Of a stretch of DNA of 64,000 bases, positions 40,336 to 49,210 are shown piece by piece. Below the pieces are notes generated by a model that saw nothing but the letters and a program-made list of their open reading frames with translations, was not told the DNA's origin and ran no database searches. Within the stretch, counting starts at the first letter, position 1, and each line of letters starts with the position of its first letter. The position numbers and the translations under genes were made by a program. Source of the DNA: Burkholderiales bacterium (GTDB lineage Bacteria > Pseudomonadota > Gammaproteobacteria > Burkholderiales > Burkholderiaceae_C); the NCBI GenBank assembly GCA_016213325.1, contig JACRAY010000014.1, positions 372,001-436,000 of the forward strand, read 5' to 3'.

Positions 40336-41661
40336 ATGCAGGGCATGAAGACCGCCCTTTGCACCGTCACCGTCCTCGCCGCTTGCGCGGCCGCCGTCCT
40401 TGCCCAGACCACGTCGCTTCCCGGGGTGGGCCCCAACCCGCAACTGCCGCCGCCGGCCAAGAAGAAGCTGGTGCCCACGGTGCAGGTCGCCGACGCCGTG
40501 GGCTGGCCCGAAGGCGCCGCGCCGCGCGCGCCCCAGGGCTTTCGGGTGACGGCGCTGGCGCGGGGTCTCGAGCACCCGCGTTGGGTCTACACGCTGCCCA
40601 ATGGCGACGTGCTGGTCGCCGAAAGCAACAAGCCCCCGCCCGCCGAAGGTGCGAAGAACGTGCACGCCGAAGGCGCGAAAGGCAAGGCCATGGGCTTCTT
40701 CATGAAGAAGGCCGGCGCGGGCGCGCCCAGTGCCAACCGCATCACGCTGCTGCGCGATGCCGACGGTGACGGCGTGGCCGAAACGCGCACCGTCTTCATG
40801 AGCGGCCTGAACTCGCCCTTCGGCATGGCCCTGGTGGGCAACGAATTTTTCGTCGCCAATGCCGACGGCATCGTGAAGGTGCCCTACACGGCGGGACAGA
40901 CGACCATACAGGCTGCGCCCGTGAAAGTGACCGACCTGCCCGCGGGCGCCAACCACCACTGGACCAAGAACCTGCTGGCCAGCCGCGACGGCAGCAAGCT
41001 TTATGCGACGGTGGGCTCCAACAGCAACATCGGCGACAACGGCATGGCCTCGGAAGAAGGCCGCGCCGCCATCTGGGAGGTCGACCGCGCCACCGGCAAC
41101 AAGCGCCTGTTCGCGACCGGCCTGCGCAACCCCAACGGCATGGGCTGGGAGCCGCAGACCCAGGTGCTGTGGACCGTGGTGAACGAACGCGACGAACTGG
41201 GCAACGACCTGGTGCCGGACTACCTGACGTCGGTGAAGGACGGCGCGTTCTACGGCTGGCCGTGGAGCTACTGGGGCCGCAACGTGGACACGCGCGTGAC
41301 GCCGCCCAACCCGGAGATGGTGGCCAAGGCCATCGCGCCTGACTACGGGCTCGGTTCGCACGTGGCGCCGCTGGGACTCGTGTTCTCGGACTCGCGCATG
41401 CCCGCCAACTACGCCAGCGGCGCCTTCATCGGCCAGCACGGCTCGTGGAACCGCAAGCCGCGCGTGGGCTACAACGTGGTGTTCGTGCCGTTCGCCAATG
41501 GCAGGCCGTCAGGCATGCCGGTGGAGTTCCTGGGCGGCTTCGTCGGCAAGAAGGGCGAGGCGTTCGGGCGGCCGGTGGGCGTGGCGCTGGACGGTCGCGG
41601 TGCGCTGTTGGTGGCCGATGACGTGGGCAATGTGGTGTGGCGCGTGGCGCCTGTGCGGTAG
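40336..41661 (+). CDS. Sorbosone dehydrogenase-like PQQ-type beta-propeller protein
   Basis: The 441-residue exported protein has a signal peptide (cleavage near VLAQT) and a six-bladed propeller of the glucose/sorbosone dehydrogenase family. The family marks are GLRNPNGMGWEP, YGLGSHVAPLGLVF and FIGQHGSWNRKPRVGY. Members oxidise sugars or aldehydes in the periplasm with PQQ, passing electrons to cytochromes, which fits a position after an oxidase operon. The true substrate is unknown. A second ATG three codons in is an alternative start. Confidence 0.85.
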   Translation: MQGMKTALCTVTVLAACAAAVLAQTTSLPGVGPNPQLPPPAKKKLVPTVQVADAVGWPEGAAPRAPQGFRVTALARGLEHPRWVYTLPNGDVLVAESNKPPPAEGAKNVHAEGAKGKAMGFFMKKAGAGAPSANRITLLRDADGDGVAETRTVFMSGLNSPFGMALVGNEFFVANADGIVKVPYTAGQTTIQAAPVKVTDLPAGANHHWTKNLLASRDGSKLYATVGSNSNIGDNGMASEEGRAAIWEVDRATGNKRLFATGLRNPNGMGWEPQTQVLWTVVNERDELGNDLVPDYLTSVKDGAFYGWPWSYWGRNVDTRVTPPNPEMVAKAIAPDYGLGSHVAPLGLVFSDSRMPANYASGAFIGQHGSWNRKPRVGYNVVFVPFANGRPSGMPVEFLGGFVGKKGEAFGRPVGVALDGRGALLVADDVGNVVWRVAPVR

Positions 41662-41748
41662 CTCCTACTCCCAAGTACTCCGTGCGCCGACGGGCGGGGC
41701 CATTCGAGAAGATGAGAGTGACCCCAGCAAGCACGCTGGGAGAACCTC

Positions 41749-42573
41749 ATGCCCGTCCAGGTCACAGAATTCAGCGAGGCCTTCATGACCTCGCTCGCGG
41801 CCGCCATGGCCCTGCTGTTCTCGGTCATTCCCAAGATCTTCGGCTTCCTGCTGATCGTGGCGGTCGGCTGGTTCCTGGCGACACTGGCCGAGCGCGGCCT
41901 GTCGGCACTGCTGCGCCGCGTGCGCTTCAACGAGCTGGCGCAACGCTCCGGCCTGTCGGATTTCGTCGCGAAGATGGGCATGAACACCGACTCGTCCGGC
42001 ATGATCGGCCTGGTCGTCAAGTGGTTCATCCGCCTCGTCTCGCTGGCCGTCGCTTTCGACGCACTGGGCCTGCCGGCGGTGTCGGAAGTACTGCGCGACC
42101 TGCTGCTGTGGCTGCCCAACGTCGTGGTGGCGCTCGTCATCCTGGTCATCGGCGGGCTGGCCGCACGCGGCCTGAGCAACTTCGTGCGCGGCATGGCCAG
42201 CGAAGCGGCGCTCACCAACGCGCAGTTCCTCGCGCGCCTCGCATCCATCGTCGTGTGGGCCTTCGCGATCGTGGTCGCCATCCACCAGATCGGCATTGCG
42301 ACGGAACTGGTCAACGCGCTGTTCATCGCAATCGTCGGCTCCGTGGCCCTCGGCGTCGGGCTGGCCTTCGGACTCGGCGGGCGCGACACGGCTGCGGAGA
42401 TCGTGCGCAACTGGTACACGATGGCGCAGGAGAAGTCCGCAGAGATGAAGAAGGCGGAGATCATCGCCAGCGAAGATGCCACTGTCGGCCGCGCCGGCAG
42501 CTGGCCCACCGGCGGCTACCCCGGCCCGGGCACGAATCCCGCCATCACGAAGCACGACATACGAGGGGAGTGA
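41749..42573 (+). CDS. Mechanosensitive-channel-like membrane protein (conserved TM-helix repeats)
   Basis: The 274-residue protein has four or five membrane helices in two repeats with the pattern VPKIFGFLLIVAVGWFLA / LPNVVVALVILVIGGLAARG and a final GVGLAFGLGGRDTAAEIVRN. It looks like the pore and TM-helix part of small MscS relatives without the usual large cytoplasmic cage. The C-terminus is short and Gly/Pro-rich. GGGAGAAC precedes the ATG. A remnant of a related gene lies 2 kb downstream. Confidence 0.8.
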   Translation: MPVQVTEFSEAFMTSLAAAMALLFSVIPKIFGFLLIVAVGWFLATLAERGLSALLRRVRFNELAQRSGLSDFVAKMGMNTDSSGMIGLVVKWFIRLVSLAVAFDALGLPAVSEVLRDLLLWLPNVVVALVILVIGGLAARGLSNFVRGMASEAALTNAQFLARLASIVVWAFAIVVAIHQIGIATELVNALFIAIVGSVALGVGLAFGLGGRDTAAEIVRNWYTMAQEKSAEMKKAEIIASEDATVGRAGSWPTGGYPGPGTNPAITKHDIRGE

Positions 42574-42652
42574 CCCCCGTCACAGCCCGGACTTGGCAGG
42601 TCTGGCATCATCGCTGCCTTTGTTTCAGCAGTAGCAGTAAGGGATGGCAGCG

Positions 42653-44563
42653 ATGGCGACACTCACGGGCTTTTACACGCCGTTCTTCGAACTGGTGCCG
42701 CTCACCGGCAAGGCGAAATGGGTCTCGGCGCTTTCGACGGCTGATTTCAACGGCGACGGCCACGAAGACCTGCTGGTCCTCGGTGCGTTCTATCCCGGGC
42801 CGGACACGCAGTACACAGGCCAACCCGGCGTCCTGCTGCCCGGTGACGGCGAAGGATTCGCATCCGCGCCGGCGTCGATGTTTCCATGGCAGACGCTTCA
42901 GACCGTGCATCCGCGCAAGGTCCTCATCGAGGACTTCAACGGCGACGACAAGCCCGACGTATTCGTTGCGAGCCACGGCTGGGACACCGCGCCATTTCCC
43001 GGCGAGCAGAACCGCCTGATCCTGTCGACTCCGACTGGCTGGGCCGACGCCACGGCTGCGCTGCCGCAGCTTTCGGACTTCACGCACACCGCCGCGGCCG
43101 CCGACATCGATGCCGACGGCGACCTCGACATCTTCGTGGGCAACGGCTACGCGGGGCAGAACGGCATCCTGTCGTACATGCTGATGAACGACGGCACGGG
43201 CCAGTTCACCATGACGCGGGCCAACCTGCCGGCCGGCACGAACGAAGTGCTGGACTTCAACGCGCCCAACCACTTCCCCGGCGCCAACTTCATGGACCTG
43301 AACGGCGACGGCCTGCCCGAGCTGGTCATCACGGCCGATGCCGGCGCCGTGTACGACAAGCTGCGCAACAATGTCGTGCTGTGGAACCAGGGCGGCAGCT
43401 TCGACAACGCACACAAGACCGAGCTGCCGGCCACTGCGTTTTTCAGCAACCAGATCGTGCTGGACGCCGCGGGCATGGACCTGAACATGGACGGCCGCCA
43501 GGACATGGTCATCACTGGTACCCAGGGCCAGCCCTACTACGATGGCTGGTACGTGCAGGTGCTGCTGCAGCGCTCCGACGGCAGCTTCACCGACGCGACC
43601 AACGCCGTGATGCCCGCGGCCGACCGGTTCGGAGGAACACCGGGCACGTCCACCGGCACGCCGTGGGGCATGTGGGTCAAGCCCATGGACTTCAATGCCG
43701 ACGGCTTCCAGGACTTCGCGATCGAATTCAACGGCGCAATCACGCCCACGCAGCCGCTGGTGTGGCTGAACGACGGCACGGGCCACTTCACCACGATCCA
43801 TGCGGGTGACATCACCAGCGAGATGTGGCGACTCGGCACCGCGCACTGGTACCCGACCGAAGACGGCTTCAGCCTGGTCCACTCGCAGGGCTATGACGCC
43901 AACGGCAACATGATCCTGGTCGGCATGACGGCGACCGCGCCCTACACAGAGACGCCGGATTCGGGCATGGCACGCACCGGCACTGCAGGCAACGATCGCT
44001 TGCGCGGCTCGGAAGCGACAGCCGACACGCTGGCCGGCAATGCCGGTATCGACACCGCTGTCTACTTCGGCAACGAAGACGAATTCAACTACTCGGCATC
44101 CAGCGTCGCGCGCATCGGCGCTGCGGCCGACGTCGACACGCTGAGCGGTATCGAGCGCATCGAGTTCCGCGACTTGAGCGTTGCGCTGGACCTCGGCGGC
44201 AACGCCGGCAGCGTCGCTCGCGTGCTCGCCTCGGTGTTCGGCCCTACCGCCGTCGGCAACGAGGTCTACGCCGGCATTGGCCTCGAGCTGGTGGACGGCG
44301 GCATGTCGTATGAAGCGCTGATGGGCTTCGCGCTGCAAGTAGCGCTCGGACCGCAGGCGAGCAACGAAGCAGTCGTGAATCTTCTGTACACGAACGTGGT
44401 CGGCGCCGCGCCGTCGCAAACGGAACTGGCTTACTACGCCAGGCTGATCGACGACGGTTTCTTCACGCAGGCGTCGCTGGGTACGATGGCTGGCAACACC
44501 GACCTCATCGTCGATCGCGTGATCGCGACGGGCTTGATACAGGTGGGCCTCGAGTACGTGTAA
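42653..44563 (+). CDS. FG-GAP/VCBS-repeat calcium-binding protein with C-terminal DUF4214-like domain
   Basis: The 636-residue protein has at least six Ca-binding loops of the type DFNGDGHED, DFNGDDKPD, DIDADGDLD, DLNGDGLPE, DLNMDGRQD and DFNADGFQD in beta-propeller repeats across about 25-400. It then has a single RTX-like GTAGNDRLRGS and an Ala-rich helical tail of the DUF4214 kind. There is no N-terminal signal peptide, which together with the tail suggests type I secretion; no transporter is nearby. AAGGG fits the second ATG better than one three codons upstream. Confidence 0.78.
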   Translation: MATLTGFYTPFFELVPLTGKAKWVSALSTADFNGDGHEDLLVLGAFYPGPDTQYTGQPGVLLPGDGEGFASAPASMFPWQTLQTVHPRKVLIEDFNGDDKPDVFVASHGWDTAPFPGEQNRLILSTPTGWADATAALPQLSDFTHTAAAADIDADGDLDIFVGNGYAGQNGILSYMLMNDGTGQFTMTRANLPAGTNEVLDFNAPNHFPGANFMDLNGDGLPELVITADAGAVYDKLRNNVVLWNQGGSFDNAHKTELPATAFFSNQIVLDAAGMDLNMDGRQDMVITGTQGQPYYDGWYVQVLLQRSDGSFTDATNAVMPAADRFGGTPGTSTGTPWGMWVKPMDFNADGFQDFAIEFNGAITPTQPLVWLNDGTGHFTTIHAGDITSEMWRLGTAHWYPTEDGFSLVHSQGYDANGNMILVGMTATAPYTETPDSGMARTGTAGNDRLRGSEATADTLAGNAGIDTAVYFGNEDEFNYSASSVARIGAAADVDTLSGIERIEFRDLSVALDLGGNAGSVARVLASVFGPTAVGNEVYAGIGLELVDGGMSYEALMGFALQVALGPQASNEAVVNLLYTNVVGAAPSQTELAYYARLIDDGFFTQASLGTMAGNTDLIVDRVIATGLIQVGLEYV

Positions 44564-44630
44564 TCCGCGGTGAAACCCCGGCTACTGGTTACGACATGAT
44601 CGCTACTGCCGAGCTGGGAGGCCCGGCAAC

Positions 44631-44792
44631 GTGGAGGCACTGGTCATCCCGGGCGCCTACGGGCTGGACGGCACCGGCAACGCCATCGACAATTGGTACG
44701 CCATGGCTCAGGTGAAGACGGCGGAGCTGAACGAGTCCCGCCGTACACTGGCCGGGCCATGCCCTACCGTCGGGGACAACGCTACCGTGTGA
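44631..44792 (+). pseudogene. Remnant of an MscS-like gene (C-terminal fragment)
   Basis: A short frame encodes GAYGLDGTGNAIDNWYAMAQ followed by VKTAELNES. It aligns with the C-terminus of the membrane protein at 41749-42573, which has GLAFGLGGRDTAAEIVRNWY followed by TMAQEKSAEMKK. Only about 35 codons match and no membrane helices precede it. It overlaps the next small gene, so it is read as a decayed duplicate. Confidence 0.55.
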
Positions 44793-45115
44793 CCGGCACA
44801 CTGCCGGTCATCGCCATGACGTCGTGGGCGGCGCCGTACACCGGCGGCTACGAGCGGACCTTGGGCGCGGGCGAGGAATTCACGCTGTCGAACGACGCGG
44901 GCTCGGCGGCGTCGGTGTACGCGGACGCGGTCAACTACAAACCGCTGCACCGGCAACTGATCCCTCTCTCGGACCGCATTCGCTTCTGGTCGTATCGCGG
45001 CTACTACCTGTGCATCCGCACGGAGGACATCGCCAGGCTCTGCGAACTGGTGGAGGACGCACCGCTGGACGACCGGACGAAGCGCAGGCTCGAAAGGGCT
45101 CGGGCGAGGTCGTAG
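44759..45115 (+). CDS. Hypothetical protein
   Basis: The 118-residue protein has no family that I recognise. It begins MPYRRGQRYRVTG and contains a mixed beta-like N-terminal half (NDAGSAASVYADAVNYKPL) and a C-terminal helix (ARLCELVEDAPLDDRTKRRLE). There is no signal peptide and no membrane helix. It ends 14 bp before the tRNA gene. Codon use resembles the core genome. Confidence 0.55.
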   Translation: MPYRRGQRYRVTGTLPVIAMTSWAAPYTGGYERTLGAGEEFTLSNDAGSAASVYADAVNYKPLHRQLIPLSDRIRFWSYRGYYLCIRTEDIARLCELVEDAPLDDRTKRRLERARARS

Positions 45116-45129
45116 AATATGCGCTGCAA

Positions 45130-45203
45130 GCGGGTGTAGTTCAATGGCAGAACGGCAGCTTCCCAAGCTTTAGACGAGGGTTCGATTCCCTTCACCCGCT
45201 CCA
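45130..45203 (+). tRNA. tRNA-Gly (CCC) with a defective anticodon stem
   Basis: The 74-nt gene starts GCGGGTG and ends CACCCGC-T-CCA with CCA encoded. The D arm (GTTCAATGGCAGAAC), T arm (GGGTTCGATTCCC) and anticodon loop TTCCCAA with CCC are intact. The anticodon stem is GCAGC on the 5' side and GCTTT on the 3' side, giving one C-U mismatch and one G-U pair. All 3' changes lie beyond the anticodon, as expected if an integrating element replaced the 3' half. The integrase gene begins 80 bp downstream. Confidence 0.9.
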
Positions 45204-45283
45204 TGACTGTTTAAGGTATTGATTTCACTGGAGAAATCGACGGCCTGAGCCCCTGATACAGCACCCTCATACAGAAGGTGTCG

Positions 45284-47239
45284 ATGCAGAACCTGGCTCG
45301 CCGATCATCCGGCATTTACGTAGTTCGCCTCGCCGTCCCCATTGTGCTTCGCGCCGTCATCGGCAAGCGGGAGATCATCATCTCCACACGCACGCGGGAC
45401 CAGGCGCTTGCAAAGATCGTCGCGGGGGCCGCCGCATCGCAGTGGCACCAGCGCTTCCTCGATCTGAGCCGACTCAAAGCAGTATCTGGGATCGACTCCA
45501 TGGACCACCACGAAATTCTGAAGGTCGCGGCTGGGAGCCCTCTCCTGCTGGCTGGCGGATACCTTCCGCTTGACCAGGCCGCAGCAGCGGCCGGCTTGCC
45601 CCCGGATACGCTGCTGCGTGCCGCTGCCGAGGGCAAAGTGAGCCTGCACGTTCGCGTTGGCAGCACCCGGGGGTTTTTGGTTCCCGAAGCGAGCCTGGAC
45701 GCCGTGGAGCCGGAGTTGGGGCGATCCGCGGGCTTGGTGATTCCATCGCCAGCCTCGATGCCCGCGTCTGCAGTCCCCCACGTCACCGAGGGCGTACTGG
45801 AAGTCCTGGAATGCGATGTCGGACCCGCCGTGGCCGCCCTGCTTGAGCATGCACCATTCGAGGCCATTGCCCTCCAGGCACGCGGGCGGCCGGGAGTATG
45901 GTTCGTTCCCGACTGCGCGGTCACGCTTCGCAGACAGGCTTTGGAAGTCGCTGCGCACCAGGTGGAAGCGCTCCGCCGCACGGTTGCGTCGGTCATCGCC
46001 CCCGAGCGTGTCCATGAGGCAAGGGAACACGTTGCCGCCGCCCTGAAGGCGCCGAAGGCGGGCCGGCGTGCCCACGAGCGCCTTTCAACCGCGCTCGCCG
46101 AGTACGTCAAGAACAGGATCCGGCACGATGTCGAGTCCGAGGGCGAAATCAAACGAATCCGGAATGGATGCGGACTTCTCATCGAACTGGACGGCGACCT
46201 GCAGCTGCACGAGGTCACCCCCGAGCGACTGCGGCGGTTTCGCGATGAGCAGCTGGCGAACGTGCCTGCCGACGAGAACAAGATCCGCCTGATGCACAAG
46301 ACCGCGTCCGTGCTCGAGTCCATGATGGCCGTGAAGGGCACCACCTGGCCCGTGATGTCAGCCGGCGAGCGCAACAAGCGCATGCGCTGGATTGCCGGAT
46401 GGTTCCGGTGGCTGCACGAGCAGAATTGGATCGCCGACGACCCTGCTGCCCCGCTGCGCGGCGAGTCGGTCCAGTCAAGGGCAGAGCGCCGAAGGAAGAA
46501 TGCGCGCCGCGCTGACGAAGCTCGCAAGGCGTACACCGCATCCGACCTGGCGTTGATCTTCTCGGCGCAATGGTTCAGAGAAGGACGTGGTGAGCTGACC
46601 AGGAAGGGAACCTATCGCACCTTCCTGCCCTTCTACTATTGGGGACCGCTCATTTCACTCCTTGCGGGCGGCCCGCGCATCCGTGAGGTGAGCCAGCTCT
46701 ACTTGGCCGACTTCGGAACGACGGATGCCGGCACCTGGTTCATCGAGTTCACCGAAGACGCTGAGGACAAGAAGCTGAAGAACACCTCGTCGCGTCGAAC
46801 AGTCCCCGTCCATCCGCTTCTCATCGAACTCGGGCTCATCCGCTGGGTGCAGGCGCTTGCTGCCGCCGGATACGACCGGCTCTTCCCGGAGCTGAAGCAT
46901 GACACCGAGAAGGGCTACGGGAAGGCGGCCACCAAGTGGTTCAGCTCGTACATGGCGCGCCTCGGGTTCAAGCGAGACGGGACAACGACCTTCCACTCGC
47001 TGCGACACACCTTCATCAACGCACTGCCCGTGGACACCCCTGACCGCGTGGCCAAGCAGCTGACCGGGCATACCCGCGGGGCAGACGTTCACAACGCGAG
47101 CTACAAGAAGGACAAGGAGCCGGATGACGCGCTGCCCTATGTGAGCAGGCTCTCAGTCAATCTTCCGCCAATCGCAAAATTCGATGTCGCGGCAGGCTTG
47201 CAGGCGACGGCAGACGCGATTGCGCGTAAACGCAGCTGA
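45284..47239 (+). CDS. Large tyrosine recombinase/integrase of an island inserted at tRNA-Gly
   Basis: The 651-residue protein has a C-terminal phage-integrase domain with Arg465 (GGPRIREVSQL), His571-x-x-Arg574 (FHSLRHTF), a GH motif (LTGHTRG, 595-596) and the catalytic Tyr607 (HNASYKKD). The N-terminus, RRSSGIYVVRLAVPIVLRAV, is of the DUF6538 type found in integrases of Burkholderiales islands. It would insert and excise the element at the tRNA. It reads away from the tRNA, the usual orientation. The ATG after AGAAGG is preferred over a GTG two codons upstream. Confidence 0.93.
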   Translation: MQNLARRSSGIYVVRLAVPIVLRAVIGKREIIISTRTRDQALAKIVAGAAASQWHQRFLDLSRLKAVSGIDSMDHHEILKVAAGSPLLLAGGYLPLDQAAAAAGLPPDTLLRAAAEGKVSLHVRVGSTRGFLVPEASLDAVEPELGRSAGLVIPSPASMPASAVPHVTEGVLEVLECDVGPAVAALLEHAPFEAIALQARGRPGVWFVPDCAVTLRRQALEVAAHQVEALRRTVASVIAPERVHEAREHVAAALKAPKAGRRAHERLSTALAEYVKNRIRHDVESEGEIKRIRNGCGLLIELDGDLQLHEVTPERLRRFRDEQLANVPADENKIRLMHKTASVLESMMAVKGTTWPVMSAGERNKRMRWIAGWFRWLHEQNWIADDPAAPLRGESVQSRAERRRKNARRADEARKAYTASDLALIFSAQWFREGRGELTRKGTYRTFLPFYYWGPLISLLAGGPRIREVSQLYLADFGTTDAGTWFIEFTEDAEDKKLKNTSSRRTVPVHPLLIELGLIRWVQALAAAGYDRLFPELKHDTEKGYGKAATKWFSSYMARLGFKRDGTTTFHSLRHTFINALPVDTPDRVAKQLTGHTRGADVHNASYKKDKEPDDALPYVSRLSVNLPPIAKFDVAAGLQATADAIARKRS

Positions 47240-47450
47240 GATCGCACACGCCGAGCCTACCGGCCACGATCAAGGAACAGTCCAACGAAGGTCGAGGGTG
47301 GGGCATACCTCCTTGGCGATTGGTGAGGCCGGGTGCGAAGTCATGGCGCTGGTCTTCCTTCAACGAGGTTGCCTCCCGTCCTGCCGACGCGGGCTCACTA
47401 TAAAGAAAGCACGCCCCGACGTAGCGGGCTTTCACATGGAGCTAACCGAA

Positions 47451-47840
47451 ATGAACGCATTGACAACACAGAACCCTGGCACGCTGATCGAACAGCGGCA
47501 AATCGAACTGGGCATCACCGACGACGCGCTCGCCGAGGCAGTGGGCTACAAGCCAGGCGTCATCACGATGATCAAGCTGGGCACGATGCGGCTGCCTCTG
47601 AACAAGTTGGCGGCGTTTGCCCGTGCGCTGCAGATTGACGCGGTGGAGCTGCTCCGCGTGACCCTGGCCGAAGGCAGCCCGAGCCTGTGGGAAGCCCTGA
47701 AGCCCTTGCTGCCCCTGGGCGAGCTCGCCGAGCATGAGGTGAACTTGCTGCGGCACCTGCGCAACATCTCGGGCGGCCGCAAGGGTGCCGCCGTTGTCAT
47801 CGAGGGCTCGTCGATCATCGCGCTGCTGGTGAACCCATGA
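47451..47840 (+). CDS. Small HTH (XRE-like) regulator
   Basis: The 129-residue protein has an N-terminal helix-turn-helix (ITDDALAEAVGYKPGVITMI, then RLPLNKLAAFARAL) and the tail motif LLRVTLAEGSPSLWEALKPL. It is paralogous to the minus-strand regulator at 48598-49143. The ATG after GGAG is chosen over one five codons upstream. Its stop overlaps the next gene (ATGA), suggesting a two-gene unit. A role in controlling island functions is inference. Confidence 0.78.
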   Translation: MNALTTQNPGTLIEQRQIELGITDDALAEAVGYKPGVITMIKLGTMRLPLNKLAAFARALQIDAVELLRVTLAEGSPSLWEALKPLLPLGELAEHEVNLLRHLRNISGGRKGAAVVIEGSSIIALLVNP

Positions 47841-48472
47841 CGGCAGGCACAGAGTTCACCCCGACCAGGCTCGGCCGCAGCGAGACAGAATTGATGCTGC
47901 CCAGGCTCTGGGCCAGCGGGCCGACGACGAAGCACCATCTGACCTCGCTATGCGCTACCGCGCCGATGAATGACCATGTGACCCATAGCGCCATCGGTGT
48001 CGGATGGGATGTTCCGGGCCTGGTCGAGCACCTACAAAGTGCCGACCCCATCGATGGTCAGCGCGTCGCCGGGGCGCTCACGGCGGACGCTTGGACCCTA
48101 TGTCTTCACTTCGGGGACGAAAGTACCTCGGACAAGCCCCTGGGCTGCGTGAGCTTCACCCCGGTGGTGCTGGTGGACCTTGACCGGGTTGCAGGGCTGC
48201 AGCTAGACCTTCATGCAGCATGGGTAGATCCCGAGCACAGGGAGCATGGCTACAGTGGGCACCTGGTAGCAAGTCTCGCCCGCTACCTTGATCGCCACGG
48301 CCCTTGGGGGCCGCCTACGAGGGGGATTGCTCGGCCAACCACGGTCGTCACGATCACCGTGCCGCGGCCAGAGAAGCAGATGATGGTGTGGGCAGGCCAC
48401 CTCAAGCGCTACTTCGCGTCGGGCAAGCGGACGCGATGGAACGCGCGGAGCGTCACACTGCGGGCAATGTGA
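47837..48472 (+). CDS. Hypothetical protein with GNAT-like motif
   Basis: The 211-residue protein is of unknown family. The stretch LDLHAAWVDPEHREHGYSGH resembles motif A of GNAT acetyltransferases, where the acetyl-CoA pyrophosphate loop lies. The rest is not diagnostic, so an acetyltransferase is possible, not shown. It is translationally coupled to the upstream HTH regulator through ATGA. The C-terminus is basic. Confidence 0.6.
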   Translation: MTAGTEFTPTRLGRSETELMLPRLWASGPTTKHHLTSLCATAPMNDHVTHSAIGVGWDVPGLVEHLQSADPIDGQRVAGALTADAWTLCLHFGDESTSDKPLGCVSFTPVVLVDLDRVAGLQLDLHAAWVDPEHREHGYSGHLVASLARYLDRHGPWGPPTRGIARPTTVVTITVPRPEKQMMVWAGHLKRYFASGKRTRWNARSVTLRAM

Positions 48473-48597
48473 GGGGCGCCTGCGCGCGCCGGCCAATTTG
48501 GCATACGGCTGCACTCCTTGATTGCCTTCAGGACCTTGCACCCCCTAGCTCCCGTTCGACCTGTCCGTGGCCCTAGGCGCCGTTTTTCCGGGCATCC

Positions 48598-49143
48598 TTA
48601 TGGGGAGTGCTTATACGGCCAGCGTCGTGCGAAGCCTCCCTCAACCGTTGGTTCGCTTCGACGCGCCGACGACGCTTCGGCCCTTTGCCTCTCGAAATGC
48701 GCGATCTTCGTCAGCTCCGGCGCCAGCACATCCCGGAAGTCGTCGAACTCAGTCAGCCTCGGGTCGTAACCGCCGACGTGACCGCGAACAAATTCCACTA
48801 GCTGATACTCGTTGTCGGTCACAAGCCGATTGCCCAGCACCTCGCGCAGCGCCGCCCATGTGTTTGGCGAGGACTCGGCAAGAATTCGATCGAGTAGGTG
48901 GACGGGGTCGATGCCGAGGACGCGGGCCATCGGTCCAACCTTGTCGAGCGGCAGCTTCATGCTGCCGGTCTTCAGCATCGCGATGACGTTGCTGCGGGGG
49001 TAGCCAAGCGCCTCGGCGATCTCCACGTTAGTCTTGCCGGCCGCGGCGATCAGCTGCGATAGATACTGCCGCAGCGGGACAGGCGTCATGGGTCGACTGT
49101 GGACTTCGGAATCTAAGTCACGAGGGTTTTCTAGAGCCGTCAT
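48598..49143 (-). CDS. HTH (XRE-like) regulator, paralogue of the 47451-47840 gene
   Basis: The 181-residue protein has the HTH NVEIAEALGYPRSNVIAMLK followed by SMKLPLDKVGPMARVLGID and LAESSPNTWAALREVLG. These match the plus-strand regulator segment by segment. A longer C-terminal tail, rich in Arg and Glu, is unique to this copy. AAGG lies before the first ATG; a second ATG 18 codons in is possible. The two copies face each other, flanking the GNAT-like gene. Confidence 0.75.
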   Translation of the reverse strand: MTALENPRDLDSEVHSRPMTPVPLRQYLSQLIAAAGKTNVEIAEALGYPRSNVIAMLKTGSMKLPLDKVGPMARVLGIDPVHLLDRILAESSPNTWAALREVLGNRLVTDNEYQLVEFVRGHVGGYDPRLTEFDDFRDVLAPELTKIAHFERQRAEASSARRSEPTVEGGFARRWPYKHSP

Positions 49144-49210
49144 TTACTGCCTTAGCTTGAAAGGTCGCCTACATGCGACCCGGTCGTCGATCTCAGCCGG
49201 CAGCACCTTG

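Noticed and set aside
38902..41439. Minus-strand open frame of about 845 codons
   Set aside because: Antisense to coxA and the sorbosone-dehydrogenase-like gene, whose motifs are clear on the plus strand.
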